Source of the DNA: Streptomyces cadmiisoli
GTDB lineage: Bacteria > Actinomycetota > Actinomycetes > Streptomycetales > Streptomycetaceae
Direction of reading: 5' to 3'
Assembly: GCF_003261055.1 (NCBI RefSeq)
Contig: NZ_CP030073.1
Location: 8,990,001 to 9,054,000, forward strand
DNA: 64,000 nucleotides
Shown: one piece after another, positions 42,460-51,455 of the stretch
How positions within the stretch are numbered: position 1 is the first letter of the stretch
How the letters are laid out: each line of letters starts with the position of its first letter
Notes under the pieces: generated by a model
What the model saw: only the letters and a program-made list of their open reading frames with translations
Told to the model about the DNA's origin: nothing
The model's database searches: none
Program-made: the position numbers and the translations under genes

Positions 42460-42666
42460 CTGACACGCCGGATGTTCTTGGCGTTTGGGGGCAGTCGGGG
42501 TATTGCGCTTGGCGCGTACCGTCTGACCTCCGCCTATGAGGTGCCGGTTGTCCACTTTCACGTTGCCGAACATGATGCCGTAGTAGGCCATGAAGCGCCG
42601 CACGGCTGCGGCGACGTCCTCGGGTACGTCGACCGTGCCGTAGGCGATGTGCTCGTAGTTGTGCAT
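42460..42666 (-). pseudogene. Small unassigned gene remnant
   Basis: The minus-strand frame from the ATG at 42666 reads MHNYEHIAYGTVDVPEDVAA then AVRRFMAYYGIMFGNVKVDN and RHLIGGGQTVRAKR before losing coherence. It looks like a real short protein or the N-terminal part of one. No ribosome binding site or family is recognised, and the 3' end is undefined. Confidence 0.35.
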
Positions 42667-42739
42667 CCCGTTGGGGCGGCCCGGGGCACGCGGGTGCGCT
42701 GGCTGCGCAGTTGCCCCGTCCTTGGGCGTATGGTGGCAA

Positions 42740-42785
42740 ACAGTTGAGGGGAGCCCGGCAAGTTTGCCGGGCTCCCCTCAACTGT
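42740..42785. terminator. 21-bp perfect hairpin terminator
   Basis: 42740-42760 is completely complementary to 42765-42785, with a 4-base loop. It starts 23 bases after the end of the minus-strand secreted-protein gene and is followed by GC-poor flanks on both sides. It is one of the strongest hairpins in the window. Confidence 0.85.
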
Positions 42786-42807
42786 GGGATTGACTTCCAT
42801 GAGCAAG

Positions 42808-43347
42808 TCAGGATTGGGCGCTGGCGATGTCTCCGCCGCTGTCCCCGTCGTCCACCTCTGCGGTGATGCTGTTGATGGTGCCGTTCGCCGCGAGAGTCAC
42901 GTTCACCTCGACGGGCTGGATCGGGTTGGGCGGAACGATCGGGCCCGGCGGCCAGAACTTGAGGAAGGTGGGCCTGATGGTCAGCGGGGTGACCGGGTCG
43001 GGCGGATAGGCAACGGTGTCGATGTCGGCGCCGGCGAAGCGGTAGCGGGCGCCGGTGTCCTCTCCGATGCCGATGGTGCGGCCCAGGTTGCTGACGATGC
43101 GTGCGGTCCCTCCGCCGCCCGGCGCGGTGCGGGTGACGACCGTGACGCGGATGCTGCCGGTGATGTCGATCGGCTCGGCGTCCTCTTCGTCGAACGTGCC
43201 GTTCAGGGGCAGCAGGACGGTACGTGCGTGCACCAGCTGCGCGACCTGGGCGGGCTGAGCTGTGGCAGGGACGGCGGGGGTGGTCAGGCCCAGCAGCGCG
43301 AGGACGATGCTGGTCTTCGTGGCAGCGGTTACGAGACGACCACGCAT
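42808..43347 (-). CDS. Secreted protein of unknown function
   Basis: This 179-residue protein has a signal peptide (MRGRLVTAATKTSIVLALLG, cleavage after PATA). The mature domain is beta-rich with few charges: VLLPLNGTFDEEDAEPIDIT, GSIRVTVVTRTAPGGGGTAR, RYRFAGADIDTVAYPPDPVT and VEVNVTLAANGTINSITAEV. It lacks cysteines and enzyme motifs and resembles short exported proteins of unknown role in Streptomyces. The ATG at 43347 gives the signal peptide; the frame is open upstream without features. A very strong hairpin follows. Confidence 0.78.
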   Translation of the reverse strand: MRGRLVTAATKTSIVLALLGLTTPAVPATAQPAQVAQLVHARTVLLPLNGTFDEEDAEPIDITGSIRVTVVTRTAPGGGGTARIVSNLGRTIGIGEDTGARYRFAGADIDTVAYPPDPVTPLTIRPTFLKFWPPGPIVPPNPIQPVEVNVTLAANGTINSITAEVDDGDSGGDIASAQS

Positions 43348-43589
43348 GATGCTCCAATCCGTGAAGCGGGACCTATTGCCCACCCGTCCCGTGGCGACGA
43401 CACCCAGCCTGCACAGCAGGGCGAGTGGCTGTCTCTCCAGAAAGGCCGAACGAGCTATACGCCAAGCCATCGCGCACCACGCTGTTGACGACCGCGGTCC
43501 GGTGCGATGTGGGCCGGCGGCTGACACCCGCGGGATCCGAACACTCCTGGCACGGGTGGCATTTCAGCGCCGGCTGGGGAGCCGCTGGG

Positions 43590-43735
43590 GGGCCGGAGTT
43601 CCGCACGGTTCGTTCGGACCTGGTGGCCGAGTTCGTCGCCGATACCGCTGTCGGCGCTGGCTGCTACCGCCACCCGGTCCGCTTCGTACGGCTGTGCGAC
43701 GACCTCACTCCGCACGAGACGCCCCTCGCCCCCTG
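43590..43735 (+). pseudogene. C-terminal relic of an ATP-dependent DNA ligase
   Basis: The frame reads EFRTVRSDLVAEFVADTAVG then AGCYRHPVRFVRLCDDLTPH and ETP to a stop. This matches the end of the OB-fold domain in ATP-dependent DNA ligases (LVAEVxxD then RHPxRFxRLRxDL). The adenylation domain is missing. A different ligase piece, the N-terminal one, lies at 47960-48082 on the other strand. Confidence 0.5.
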
Positions 43736-43787
43736 ACCGCCCTCGCGGACGAGGACGCCTCGCAGATCAGGACCTTTTCCGCGCGGG

Positions 43788-44408
43788 TTACGGCTGGACC
43801 CCGCCGCCGGTCTCGGGCACCGGTGCGCCCGGCGGTGTGAAGGCGGCGAGCACCGTGGCCGTGATGTGGCCGGCCGCATGCTCGGAGGTGAGGCGACCGG
43901 CCCGGATCTCCTCTGCCGCACTGTGCATGACCGCGTGCAGCACATTGACCATCCACGCGACCGGCAGGTCCGTACGGAAGACACCCTCGGCACGGCCGCG
44001 CGCAACCAGCGCCTCGACCCGGGCGGCGGGCCCGGCGTGCAGCTCGAGGATGCGCCCAGCGGACAGCTCCCGTTGCGCGGCGGCTAGCAGCGCCCGCGCC
44101 TCGTCCACTAGGTGCCACCCGGCTTCGATGTACCGGGCCAGGGCGAGCCGCGGGTCACCGGTCATATCGACCGTGTCCAGGACCTCGTTGCCCCGGTCGA
44201 GGGCGCGGCTCATCGCCGCGTCCACAACCTCCGCCCGGGAAGCGAAATGGCCGTACAGCGTCACCCGACCCACGGCCGCGGCCCGCGCGATCTCGCTCAG
44301 GCTCGCCTCTGGGTTGCGCCCGAGGCACTCGCTCGCGGCCTGCACGATCGCCTCGATGCTGCGCAGCGCGTCGGCGCGCTTGCCGGCCGTGGAGTTCTTG
44401 CTCGCCAT
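43788..44408 (-). CDS. TetR-family repressor of the adjacent MFS exporter
   Basis: This 206-residue TetR regulator has a helix-turn-helix at about residues 18-65 (SLSEIARAAAVGRVTLYGHF) and a helical ligand-binding C-terminus. It is divergent from an MFS exporter gene, with 104 bases between the starts. The usual model is that it represses both genes and is released by a drug or metabolite. A near-palindrome at 44450-44470 lies in the shared region and is its likely operator. The ATG at 44408 is the natural start, with no upstream alternative needed. Confidence 0.92.
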   Translation of the reverse strand: MASKNSTAGKRADALRSIEAIVQAASECLGRNPEASLSEIARAAAVGRVTLYGHFASRAEVVDAAMSRALDRGNEVLDTVDMTGDPRLALARYIEAGWHLVDEARALLAAAQRELSAGRILELHAGPAARVEALVARGRAEGVFRTDLPVAWMVNVLHAVMHSAAEEIRAGRLTSEHAAGHITATVLAAFTPPGAPVPETGGGVQP

Positions 44409-44449
44409 GCGTCAACTCTACCCCGCTAACTCATACAGCACTGTTTGGC

Positions 44450-44470
44450 TTATACCCCCGGGGTGTATAA
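44450..44470. promoter_or_regulatory. Candidate TetR operator between tetR and MFS genes
   Basis: TTATACCCCCGGGGTGTATA plus one A forms an imperfect palindrome (arms TTATAC and GTATAA around a CCCCGGGG core). It lies midway between the divergent starts, where it would overlap the promoters. Confidence 0.6.
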
Positions 44471-44512
44471 CGTGAACAGTCCTGTACGACTTAGTGAGGA
44501 GGGGTGAGCGTC

Positions 44513-45910
44513 ATGAGCGACACGGAAACCACCACCACCCAGGCCCCGGATGCACCGCATCCGCTGCGCTGGACGGCCCTGGGGCTGCTGGGGCTGGCCC
44601 AGCTGATGCTGATCCTCGACATCACCGTCGTCGCGATCGCACTGCCGGACATGGGGGCCGAACTGGACCTGGACCGCGCGGCGCTGACCTGGGTGGTCAG
44701 CGGCTACGCCCTGACGTTCGGGAGCCTGATGCTGCTCGGCGGCCGGGCCGCGGACCTGTTCGGCCCGAAGCGGGTCGTCCTGGCCGGGCTCGCCGTCTTC
44801 ACCGCCGCGTCCCTGGCCGCCGGGCTCGCCACCGGCGCCCCGCTGCTGCTCACGTCCCGCATCGCCCAGGGGGCGGGCGCCGCGATGCTGTCGCCGGCGG
44901 CGCTGTCGGTGGTGGTGCGGCTGTTCGACGGCGACGAGCGCAACCGAGCGCTGGGGATCTGGTCGGCGCTCGGCGGCGGAGGCGCCGCTCTCGGCGTGCT
45001 GTTGGGCGGGCTGATCACGGCAGGTCCGGGCTGGGCCTGGGTGTTCTTCGTCAACGTCCCCGTCGGCCTGGCCGTCCTCGTCTCACTCGCCCGGGTCCTG
45101 CCCCGCCTGCCCCGCGCGGCCACCGGCTCCCTCGACGTACCCGGCGCCGTCCTGGTCGCCGCCGCGACCGGCGCGCTCATCTACGCCCTGATCCGTGCCG
45201 GCGACCACGGCTGGCTCGACCTTGTCACCGTGGTCCTGTTCGCGGCTGCGTCCGCCGGCTATGTGGTCTTCGCTCTGTGGCAGCGCCGGGCGGCGGCGCC
45301 GCTGATGGACCTGCGGTTGCTCGGTCGGCGGCCGGTAGTGGCGGGCACCTTCGTCATCGCCGTGACTACGGCACTGATGGTGGGGGCCTTCTTCCTCGGC
45401 TCTTTCTACCTGCAGAACCTCCAGGGCCACGGGGCGCTGATGACCGGTGTGCTGTTCCTGCCCGTGGCGTTGCTGACCATGGCCGCCGCCGCAGCCGCCG
45501 GCCGTGTCATCGGCCGTCTCGGAGCCCGACTGCTGGCGGTGATGTCGCTGGCCGTGGCAGCCGCCGGTTTCCTCGTGCCGGTGCTGTGGTCCGGAACAGC
45601 CGCGATGGTCACCGGGATGAGCGTGGCCGCGGCGGGGCTGGGCGGCCTGTTCGTGGTCGCCTCCGCCACCGCGCTCGCCAGCGTCGCCCCGCACGAGGCC
45701 GGAGTCGCATCGGGCATCGTCAGTACCTTCCACGAGTTCGGCGCCTCCGCCGGCGCCGCAGCCGTCTCCAGCGCCGCCGCCACGAGCATCGCCGCCCACA
45801 CCGGCGCCCAGAGCGCATCCGGTTTTGACGACGCGTTCCTCGTCGCCACCGGCCTGGCCGCACTCTCCGCCGTCATCGTCTGGTGGCTGATCCCCGCCAA
45901 GCAGCAGTAA
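44513..45910 (+). CDS. MFS drug exporter, DHA2 (14-helix) type
   Basis: This 465-residue membrane protein has the DHA2 signature. Helix 1 contains LMLILDITVVAIALPDMGAE, the loop 2-3 motif is GGRAADLFGPKRV, and helix 5 holds GPGWAWVFFVNVPVG (motif C-like). Length and hydrophobic pattern fit 14 helices. It would export drugs or secondary metabolites by proton antiport across the cytoplasmic membrane. GAGGAGGGG lies eight bases before the ATG at 44513; a GTG at 44504 overlaps that site. It is divergent from its TetR regulator. The small secreted protein downstream, 76 bases after the stop, may be co-transcribed. Confidence 0.95.
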   Translation: MSDTETTTTQAPDAPHPLRWTALGLLGLAQLMLILDITVVAIALPDMGAELDLDRAALTWVVSGYALTFGSLMLLGGRAADLFGPKRVVLAGLAVFTAASLAAGLATGAPLLLTSRIAQGAGAAMLSPAALSVVVRLFDGDERNRALGIWSALGGGGAALGVLLGGLITAGPGWAWVFFVNVPVGLAVLVSLARVLPRLPRAATGSLDVPGAVLVAAATGALIYALIRAGDHGWLDLVTVVLFAAASAGYVVFALWQRRAAAPLMDLRLLGRRPVVAGTFVIAVTTALMVGAFFLGSFYLQNLQGHGALMTGVLFLPVALLTMAAAAAAGRVIGRLGARLLAVMSLAVAAAGFLVPVLWSGTAAMVTGMSVAAAGLGGLFVVASATALASVAPHEAGVASGIVSTFHEFGASAGAAAVSSAAATSIAAHTGAQSASGFDDAFLVATGLAALSAVIVWWLIPAKQQ

Positions 45911-45986
45911 TCCCAGGCCTTCCGGGTCCCCGCCAAGACGAAACGGGCCCTGCACTCTCCTTCGACATGCTTATGGAAGGCACACG

Positions 45987-46514
45987 ATGAACATCGCAAA
46001 GCGCCGGCTGCTGACGGCCGGTATCAGCACGGCCTGCATCGGTGCAGCCCTGGGCGCAGCCTCGTGGATCGGCGGCTCCCAGCAGGACGACGGCGCGGGG
46101 CGGACCGATCGGCAGGAAGCGGTCGCCGAACGCGGCCGGAGCGTGATGCCCTTCGACCTCGAAGAGACCACCCACCACTTCACCCCGACCGGCACCGGCG
46201 GCATCCAGGACGTCATCGCCGACCAGCCCGACGACGCCAAGCAGGTCGGCCCCATCCGCACCCACCTGAAGCAGGAGGCCAAGGCGTTCGGGCAGGGAGA
46301 CTTCGGCGACCCCGCCCAGATCCACGGCGACAGCATGCCGGGACTGGCCGCACTGGAGGAGGGTTACGAGCGCATCGACGTCCGCTACAACGAGCGGACC
46401 GACGGAGCCACCCTGACATACACCACCGACGAGCCCGCCCTGATCGACGCCCTGCACGACTGGTTCGCAGCCCAGCTCAGCGACCACGGCGACCACGCCG
46501 AAACCGGCCACTGA
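45987..46514 (+). CDS. Small exported protein, MPFDLEETTHHF family
   Basis: This 175-residue protein has a signal or anchor (RRLLTAGISTACIGAALGAA). A compact domain follows: RGRSVMPFDLEETTHHFTPT, GTGGIQDVIADQPDDAKQVG, HGDSMPGLAALEEGYERIDV and DALHDWFAAQLSDHGDHAET. I know similar actinobacterial proteins that are sometimes labelled aspartate carbamoyltransferase, but I see none of that enzyme's motifs. The conserved His residues (TTHHF, DHGDHAE) suggest metal binding. It lies 76 bases behind the MFS gene and 53 bases before the GNAT gene on the same strand, so an operon is likely. Confidence 0.8.
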   Translation: MNIAKRRLLTAGISTACIGAALGAASWIGGSQQDDGAGRTDRQEAVAERGRSVMPFDLEETTHHFTPTGTGGIQDVIADQPDDAKQVGPIRTHLKQEAKAFGQGDFGDPAQIHGDSMPGLAALEEGYERIDVRYNERTDGATLTYTTDEPALIDALHDWFAAQLSDHGDHAETGH

Positions 46515-46567
46515 CCCACCAGCCGAGCAGCACGGCACCCGTCACCGCACCCAGCGCACGATCGGAA

Positions 46568-47029
46568 GTGGACAGCGTGAACGACCCCTACGAGTTGAGC
46601 GTCGGTGTGCCCTCGGTCGCGGTCTTCCGACGCCTGCGCACCGACGCCGGCCTCTCCGACAAAGACCCCGAAGCGGTCGCGCTCGCCCTGCCCAACACCT
46701 GGCACGGGGTACTCCTCCACCACGAGGGAAAGCCCATCGGCATGGGACGGATCGTCGGGGACGGCGGCATCGCCTTCCAGATCGTCGACCTCTGCCTCCA
46801 CCCCGCCCACCAAGGACGTGGCCTTGGCAAGCGCATCATGGCCGCGCTCACCGAGGAACTCGAACGCCGGGCGCCCGCCACCGCCTACGTCTCCCTGATC
46901 GCCGACGGCCCGGCCCGCTTCCTCTACAACAAGTTCGGCTTCGCCGACACCGCCACCCACAACTCGATCGGCATGTACCGCGTCATCGGCAAACGCCCGG
47001 CGGCCGGCCAACCACCGGCGCAGCTCTAG
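46568..47029 (+). CDS. GNAT-family N-acetyltransferase
   Basis: This 153-residue protein has a full GNAT fold. The acetyl-CoA binding motif A is LHPAHQGRGLGKRIMAALTE (Q/RxxGxG/A as HQGRGLG), preceded by GRIVGDGGIAFQIVDLCLHP and followed by RFLYNKFGFADT. It would transfer an acetyl group to a small molecule or protein in the cytoplasm; the substrate is unknown. GTG codons at 46568 and 46577 are both possible starts, and neither has a strong ribosome binding site. It lies in the probable operon behind the MFS exporter, so modification of an exported or toxic compound is plausible. Confidence 0.9.
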   Translation: MDSVNDPYELSVGVPSVAVFRRLRTDAGLSDKDPEAVALALPNTWHGVLLHHEGKPIGMGRIVGDGGIAFQIVDLCLHPAHQGRGLGKRIMAALTEELERRAPATAYVSLIADGPARFLYNKFGFADTATHNSIGMYRVIGKRPAAGQPPAQL

Positions 47030-47213
47030 ACATCGCCGAACCCCTGGTCGCGGCTCCTGCCGGGCCCACCCGTCCCGTGACCGCGACGGCCGGGCGAGGG
47101 CACCGCTCCCCGCCCGGCCGACCGTGAACATCTCATAGCAGATCGCCTCCCTGTCCTCCGAGGCACTGATACTGGCCGGGCGAACAACGGTTGGCGGGCT
47201 GCTGATCGCGACC

Positions 47214-47918
47214 GTGACCGCCCCCGTCGGCGTGTCCGGAGCGGTATTCCTCCTCCCCGTCCAGCTGAGCGTCTTCGGCGCGCCAAACCCGGCCGTCATC
47301 CCGACCAGCCTGCTGTTCAACGTCGTCGCCGGACCGGGCGCCCTGTGGCGCTACCGCCACGACGGCGCCCTGCGCGGCGGCCTCGCCCGGCGCCTGGTGC
47401 TGGGCACCCTGCCCGGCGTCGTCCTCGGCGCCGCCCTCCGCGTCGTCGCCCTCTCCGGCCCCGGCGTCTTCCGCCTCCTGATCGCCGCCCTGCTGCTCCC
47501 GCTCGGCCTGCGCTCCCTCACCCTGTCCCGCCACCGGCCGCCACACGCAGGCGAGTTGCCCCCGCTCACGCTGACGGGCCTCGCCCTGGCCGCCGGCATC
47601 TACGGCATCGGCTCCCTCCTCGGCCCGATCCTCGTCGGCCGCGGCCTGCCCGTCGCCCGCGTCGCCCCGGCTGCGCTCGCCGCCACCTTCGCCACCCCCC
47701 TCGTCGGCGCCGCCACCTACGCGCTCCTGTCGCTTGTCAGCCCCGGAGACGTCGCCCCCGACTGGTGGCTCGGCCTCGCCTGCGGCACCGGCGGCCGGAT
47801 CGGCGGCTACCTCGGCGCCCGCCTCCAGCCCCGCCTACCCGAACGCGCCCTGCGTCTCCTCCTCGGCACCCTCGCCGCAGCCCTCGACACTCTGTACGCA
47901 GCCCAGCCCCTGACCTGA
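47214..47918 (+). CDS. TauE/SafE-type sulfite exporter family permease
   Basis: This 234-residue membrane protein has the TauE/SafE pattern: VTAPVGVSGAVFLLPVQLSV, then PTSLLFNVVAGPGALWRYRH and TLPGVVLGAALRVVALSGPG, with repeat-like second-half segments. Such permeases export sulfite, organosulfonates or other small anions. The first in-frame start codon is the GTG at 47214, but about ten upstream codons after a TAG (LILAGRTTVGGLLIAT) look like the normal first helix. The N-terminus may thus be slightly truncated or start at a non-standard codon. It follows the GNAT gene on the same strand. Confidence 0.82.
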   Translation: MTAPVGVSGAVFLLPVQLSVFGAPNPAVIPTSLLFNVVAGPGALWRYRHDGALRGGLARRLVLGTLPGVVLGAALRVVALSGPGVFRLLIAALLLPLGLRSLTLSRHRPPHAGELPPLTLTGLALAAGIYGIGSLLGPILVGRGLPVARVAPAALAATFATPLVGAATYALLSLVSPGDVAPDWWLGLACGTGGRIGGYLGARLQPRLPERALRLLLGTLAAALDTLYAAQPLT

Positions 47919-47959
47919 GCACCCGGTTGCGGAGCATGGACGAGGGCTTCCCAAGGAGA

Positions 47960-48082
47960 GTTGTATGGACAACGGACAGCGAGAAACTGCGTCCAAAATT
48001 TCGGCTCTGCTGCGTGCTGCGGCGGCAGGTTCGGGCTGGGCACGAAGGAGGCCAGCATCGGCTCCGGCGGGGTCCAGGTCAC
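47960..48082 (-). pseudogene. N-terminal relic of an ATP-dependent DNA ligase
   Basis: The minus-strand frame reads MTWTPPEPMLASFVPSPNLP then PQHAAEPKFWTQFLAVRCPY. This matches the start of ATP-dependent ligases, where EPK (catalytic lysine) is followed by WDGFRA; here the WDGFR part is already altered. Only about 40 residues remain. Confidence 0.5.
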
Positions 48083-48429
48083 GCCGGATGTCTTCCACCC
48101 GTGCTGCCCGGCAACCAGTGCCTACCGCCATGGCCTCCCTCGAAACGGGTCCCGTCAAAGGGGCCCATGCCTGGCGGGGGCACCACCGGAGGTCCGGGGG
48201 ATTTTGTGTTTACGTGGTCGTGAAGGGACAGTGTCCCCGGGCCTCATCTATTGCCTGGTGGGAAGATCGTTCGGTTGAAGCCCTACTTGTGCCTTTTCGC
48301 CGCGTAGGCGACGATCCCCCTTCACGATCATGCTCTTGGTCTACGGCCCCGGCCGGTGCTCTCACCGGCCGGGCCGCAGCGCGTTGAGGCCGCGTGACCG
48401 GCCCTCGGCGCGGGTACGTTGCCCAGATT

Positions 48430-48639
48430 ATGAACGACGACTACGAGCACGACGACCTGGACGACATCGACTTCGCGCCCGTGGAGCACACCGTGGAGCG
48501 CCTGGCCCTGCTGACCCTGGAAGAGGCGCATGGCCTGCTCCGGCTTCTGCAGACGGTGGCACGGCAGGACGGGCCGGTCTCTCCGGAGGCGTACCAGCTC
48601 GCGCGGGAGATTGCCGCTCGGATCCCGTCGGAGAACTGA
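48430..48639 (+). CDS. Small acidic protein, 69 residues
   Basis: The ATG at 48430 opens MNDDYEHDDLDDIDFAPVEH and continues as two helices (LALLTLEEAHGLLRLLQTVA, YQLAREIAARIPSEN). It is acidic, soluble and helical, without a recognised family. The size and composition suggest a small regulator or antitoxin-like protein, but no partner is seen. Neighbouring genes are relics. There is no convincing ribosome binding site. Confidence 0.5.
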   Translation: MNDDYEHDDLDDIDFAPVEHTVERLALLTLEEAHGLLRLLQTVARQDGPVSPEAYQLAREIAARIPSEN

Positions 48640-48659
48640 CCTGCGATCGGGGGCGGTGA

Positions 48660-48780
48660 TAGGTCGAGGATGTGCAGCCGGGTGTTCGGCTCGCAGTGAG
48701 TGCAGGAGCTCAATCCTGCGGCCAGGAGCCGGCGGGCTTCGTCGCGGCTGACGGCCCGGCGGCGTTTGTCCGCGATGTGG
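48660..48780 (-). pseudogene. Possible DUF6233 C-terminal relic
   Basis: The minus-strand frame reads RDEARRLLAAGLSSCTHCEP then NTRLHILD before a stop. The paired CxxC with a DTxL-like tail resembles the end of Streptomyces DUF6233 proteins. It overlaps, on the other strand, the start of the APH fragment, so only one of the two readings is correct in the shared part. Confidence 0.35.
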
Positions 48781-49289
48781 CGGTGCCCGGTGTGTACCTG
48801 GACGGGCTGACGGCCCTGCACGGCTGGGACGAACTGCTCGTCGATCCGCCGGCCGACCTCGCCCCCGCCGCCCGCGCCCACCTGCCACAGCTCGCCGAAC
48901 TTGAAGCCGAGTGGTCCGCCCTCGCGCACGGCAACTGCATCGTCCACGGCGACCTGCGGGCCGACAACATGGTCCGCGACCACCACCTTGGCGTGACCTT
49001 CGTGGACTGGGCACACGCCACCACCGGTCCGGCCTGCATCGACGCGGCCTCCCTCGCCCCGCAGCTCATCCTCGCCGGACACGCGCCCGCAGATGTCGCC
49101 CGGCTGCTCCGTGACCATCCCGCCACCGCCAGCAGCCCCGAGACCACCACCGTGTTCCTCGCCGCGCTCACCGGGCACTGGCACGGCAACGCCCGCCAGC
49201 CCGCACCCCCCGGCGCCCCCGGACTGCGCGCCTACCAGCACCGCGCGGCGGCCGCGGGCCTTGCGATCCTCGGCTATCGCATGAGCTGA
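48765..49289 (+). pseudogene. Aminoglycoside phosphotransferase (APH) C-terminal part
   Basis: About 170 residues match the catalytic C-terminal lobe of APH-type kinases. HGNCIVHGDLRADNMVRDHH carries the catalytic HGDLRADN motif, and VTFVDWAHATTGPACIDAAS is the metal-binding DW segment. The N-terminal lobe that binds ATP is missing, so the protein is unlikely to be active. The reading frame is otherwise intact to the TGA at 49289. Confidence 0.7.
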
Positions 49290-49324
49290 AACGTAGCTGT
49301 CTCGCTCTCGCGTAAGTGGCCAGT

Positions 49325-50123
49325 GACCCCGTTTCAGGGCTGGAAGACTTCGTGGTTGTCGGCTGTGGCTCCCTCGCATCCGGGAGGGGAGCCACAGCCG
49401 CCCACCTGCTCTCCGCCGTCCTGGACGGCGGACGCACCGTCAGCCAGCTACGCGAGCCGGACAAGACCACCGAGGTCACCGGCTTCACGAAGCTGCCGGC
49501 CCCGTTCGACCTGGCCGGTGTCGTGGTGAGTGCCGACGCCCTGCACACCCACCGTGACCACGCCAGGTGGCTGGTTGAGGCGAAGAAGGCGCACTACCTG
49601 CTCATGGTCAAGCGGAACCAGCCGACGCTGCACCGCACGCTCCGCTCACCGCCCTGGAAAAAGGGTGACCGCCCGCCGCTACGACCGCGAGGCGGGACAC
49701 GGGCGACGTGAGACCCGCCCGGTGCGCACGCTCACCGTCACCGGTCCCGGCCTGGACTTCCCGCACGTGACGCAGGCCGCGAAGATCCACCGACACCGCA
49801 CCGACCTCACGACAGGCAAGATCACCCGCGAGACCCTCTACACCATCACCGACCTGACGGCGCGTGCGGCGTCTCCCCAGACAATCGGCCAACTCGCCAG
49901 CGCACAATGGGGCATCGAGGCCCTGCACCACGTCAGAGACACCACGTTCGGCGAGGACGCCTCGAAGATCCGCACCGGACACGGACCGGAGAACACGGCC
50001 ACCCTGCGCAGCTTCGCGATCAACACCCTGCGCACCGCCGGACACCACAGCATCGCCGCCGGCCCGCGCGAGGCCTCCTACACGCCCTTCATCCGTCCGC
50101 TGGACCTGATCGGACTGCCATGA
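49325..50123 (+). pseudogene. ISAs1-family transposase, truncated and frameshifted
   Basis: The first frame reads SGRGATAAHLLSAVLDGGRT, FDLAGVVVSADALHTHRDHA then RWLVEAKKAHYLLMVKRNQP. After a frameshift near 49660 it continues RYDREAGHGRRETRPVRTLT, then DFPHVTQAAKIHRHRTDLTT and HHVRDTTFGEDASKIRTGHG. These are the D and E regions of ISAs1 DDE transposases. The N-terminal third is absent. A 145-bp sequence behind it recurs at 63413. Confidence 0.85.
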
Positions 50124-50164
50124 CCAGCAACGCCACGTGATCACCAGGACTTTGAATCAGCCCT

Positions 50165-50312
50165 GGGGCTCATACGGACTCGACAGCCACATGATCACCA
50201 GCGGCCATGCCTGTTCTGCATCGAGGGGACCGCTGCCCACAGAAGCTGACAACCCATCACATGACGGACCTGGCAGGGTAACCGCCCACCTCGAGACTTC
50301 TCAAAGGCCCTG
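50165..50312. repeat. Dispersed repeat, copy 1 (partner at 63413-63556)
   Basis: About 145 bases here are roughly 90 percent identical by eye to 63413-63556, in the same orientation. Shared anchors include TGCCTGTTCTGCATC and CACCTCGAGACTTCTCAA. Both copies lie downstream of transposase remnants, so this is probably a conserved end or internal part of an insertion sequence. Confidence 0.75.
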
Positions 50313-50430
50313 CGTTTGTGCCGACCGATCTCCGGCGCAGATCACTGGTTCCTGTCGGGGAACGTGAATATGATCAACGCTGCTCATCGGGCGCCGATCG
50401 AGGGTCCGAGCGATTTCCAGGGGGATGCTT

Positions 50431-50916
50431 ATGCGCCGTTGGCTGAAGATCGCTGCTATCACAGCCAGTGCCGCACTGATCGGCATACAGCCGGCCGTTG
50501 CCAGTCCTACCGTGGGTTGGAAGATCGTGGACACGAACTCCTACTGGGAGTGCGGTGACTACGTCAAGCACACGCGGACCTTCACTCCCGGCGACTTCGG
50601 AATCAACTTCAAGGCGTGCACGGTCGTGAACTCAGTTGGCGGGGCTCAAGCTGTGCTGGTCGTGCAGAACGCCAGCGGACTCAACCCCTGGATCCTTCAA
50701 AAGGGCCGAGTGGTCTTCGAATCCCAGAGCGAGGGTGACGTATGGTGCGCCGAGTCCACACTGAATCCCGGCTTCACCCGTGGCTGTTACGCACCCACCG
50801 TCCAGAAGGGCACCTGCGCAACACTGGATGCTCCTAGGGTGGAGCTGACGATCGGCGGACGCACCGAGGTGGCGTACGGCGACTACTATCTCATGACCCC
50901 GCCCTGCTGGGATTAG
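50431..50916 (+). CDS. Secreted cysteine-containing protein, unknown function
   Basis: This 161-residue protein has a signal peptide (MRRWLKIAAITASAALIGIQ, cleavage near AVASP). The mature domain carries six cysteines (WECGDYV, FKACTVV, VWCAEST, RGCYAP, GTCATL, PPCWD), so several disulfides are likely outside the cell. AGGGGG lies six bases before the ATG at 50431. The domain looks beta-rich (LVVQNASGLNPWILQKGRVV). I do not recognise a named family. It is flanked by an ISAs1 relic and a decayed lipoprotein gene, so it may be mobile cargo. Confidence 0.78.
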   Translation: MRRWLKIAAITASAALIGIQPAVASPTVGWKIVDTNSYWECGDYVKHTRTFTPGDFGINFKACTVVNSVGGAQAVLVVQNASGLNPWILQKGRVVFESQSEGDVWCAESTLNPGFTRGCYAPTVQKGTCATLDAPRVELTIGGRTEVAYGDYYLMTPPCWD

Positions 50917-51455
50917 CGTGAATCCTCACCACATCGAATGGTGCGCCGCACTTGACCGCTCGGAGGGATATCGGGTGCCTTCGGAAGCCGCTTTCGGCTC
51001 AACACGTGGTCCGAACTGAGGAACGTTTACGCACTCTGTGTGAAGCGGTGGGTTGACGCTCCTGCATCGTCACGTCCGGGGAGATAGTTTGGGTGTGGGG
51101 GAGACAGGGTCGTCCGGTGGCCCTGCGCATCCGTTCTGGCGCCGAGGGTGGGTAGATCACCGTGGAGCTCCACCGCTTCCAGGGTGGGTTCGTGAGCACG
51201 CGCAACCCGGGAGATGGGGTTGCGGACCGAGGACTCTCAGCGGTCAGTCCCGCCTTGTTTTTCCCACCAAGGACGGCAGCTCGCCGGGGGCGGTCCAGCA
51301 TTCCGGTCCACCGCCCTGGCGCGGCCATACCTCGGGGCCGCCGCCGTGCCACTCGATGAGGTCTGAGTCGGCGACGTCGAGCTCGTCCCCGCCCACGAGC
51401 CCGCTCTGCCGCAGGAGCAGGGCGGCCGTTCGCGCGGTGCACGGACGACAGCGCT
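50917..51455. other. Relic region without an intact gene
   Basis: Minus-strand frames contain coding-like pieces: LRQSGLVGGDELDVADSDLI then EWHGGGPEVWPRQGG at 51270-51430, and RAHEPTLEAVELHGDLPTLG near 51120-51220. They suggest one or two decayed genes of unknown family. Nothing intact is supported. Confidence 0.35.

Noticed and set aside
45987..46514. Aspartate carbamoyltransferase function for the small exported protein
   Set aside because: The protein is only 175 residues, has a signal or anchor segment and lacks the carbamoyl-phosphate binding motif, so the enzyme name is not supported.
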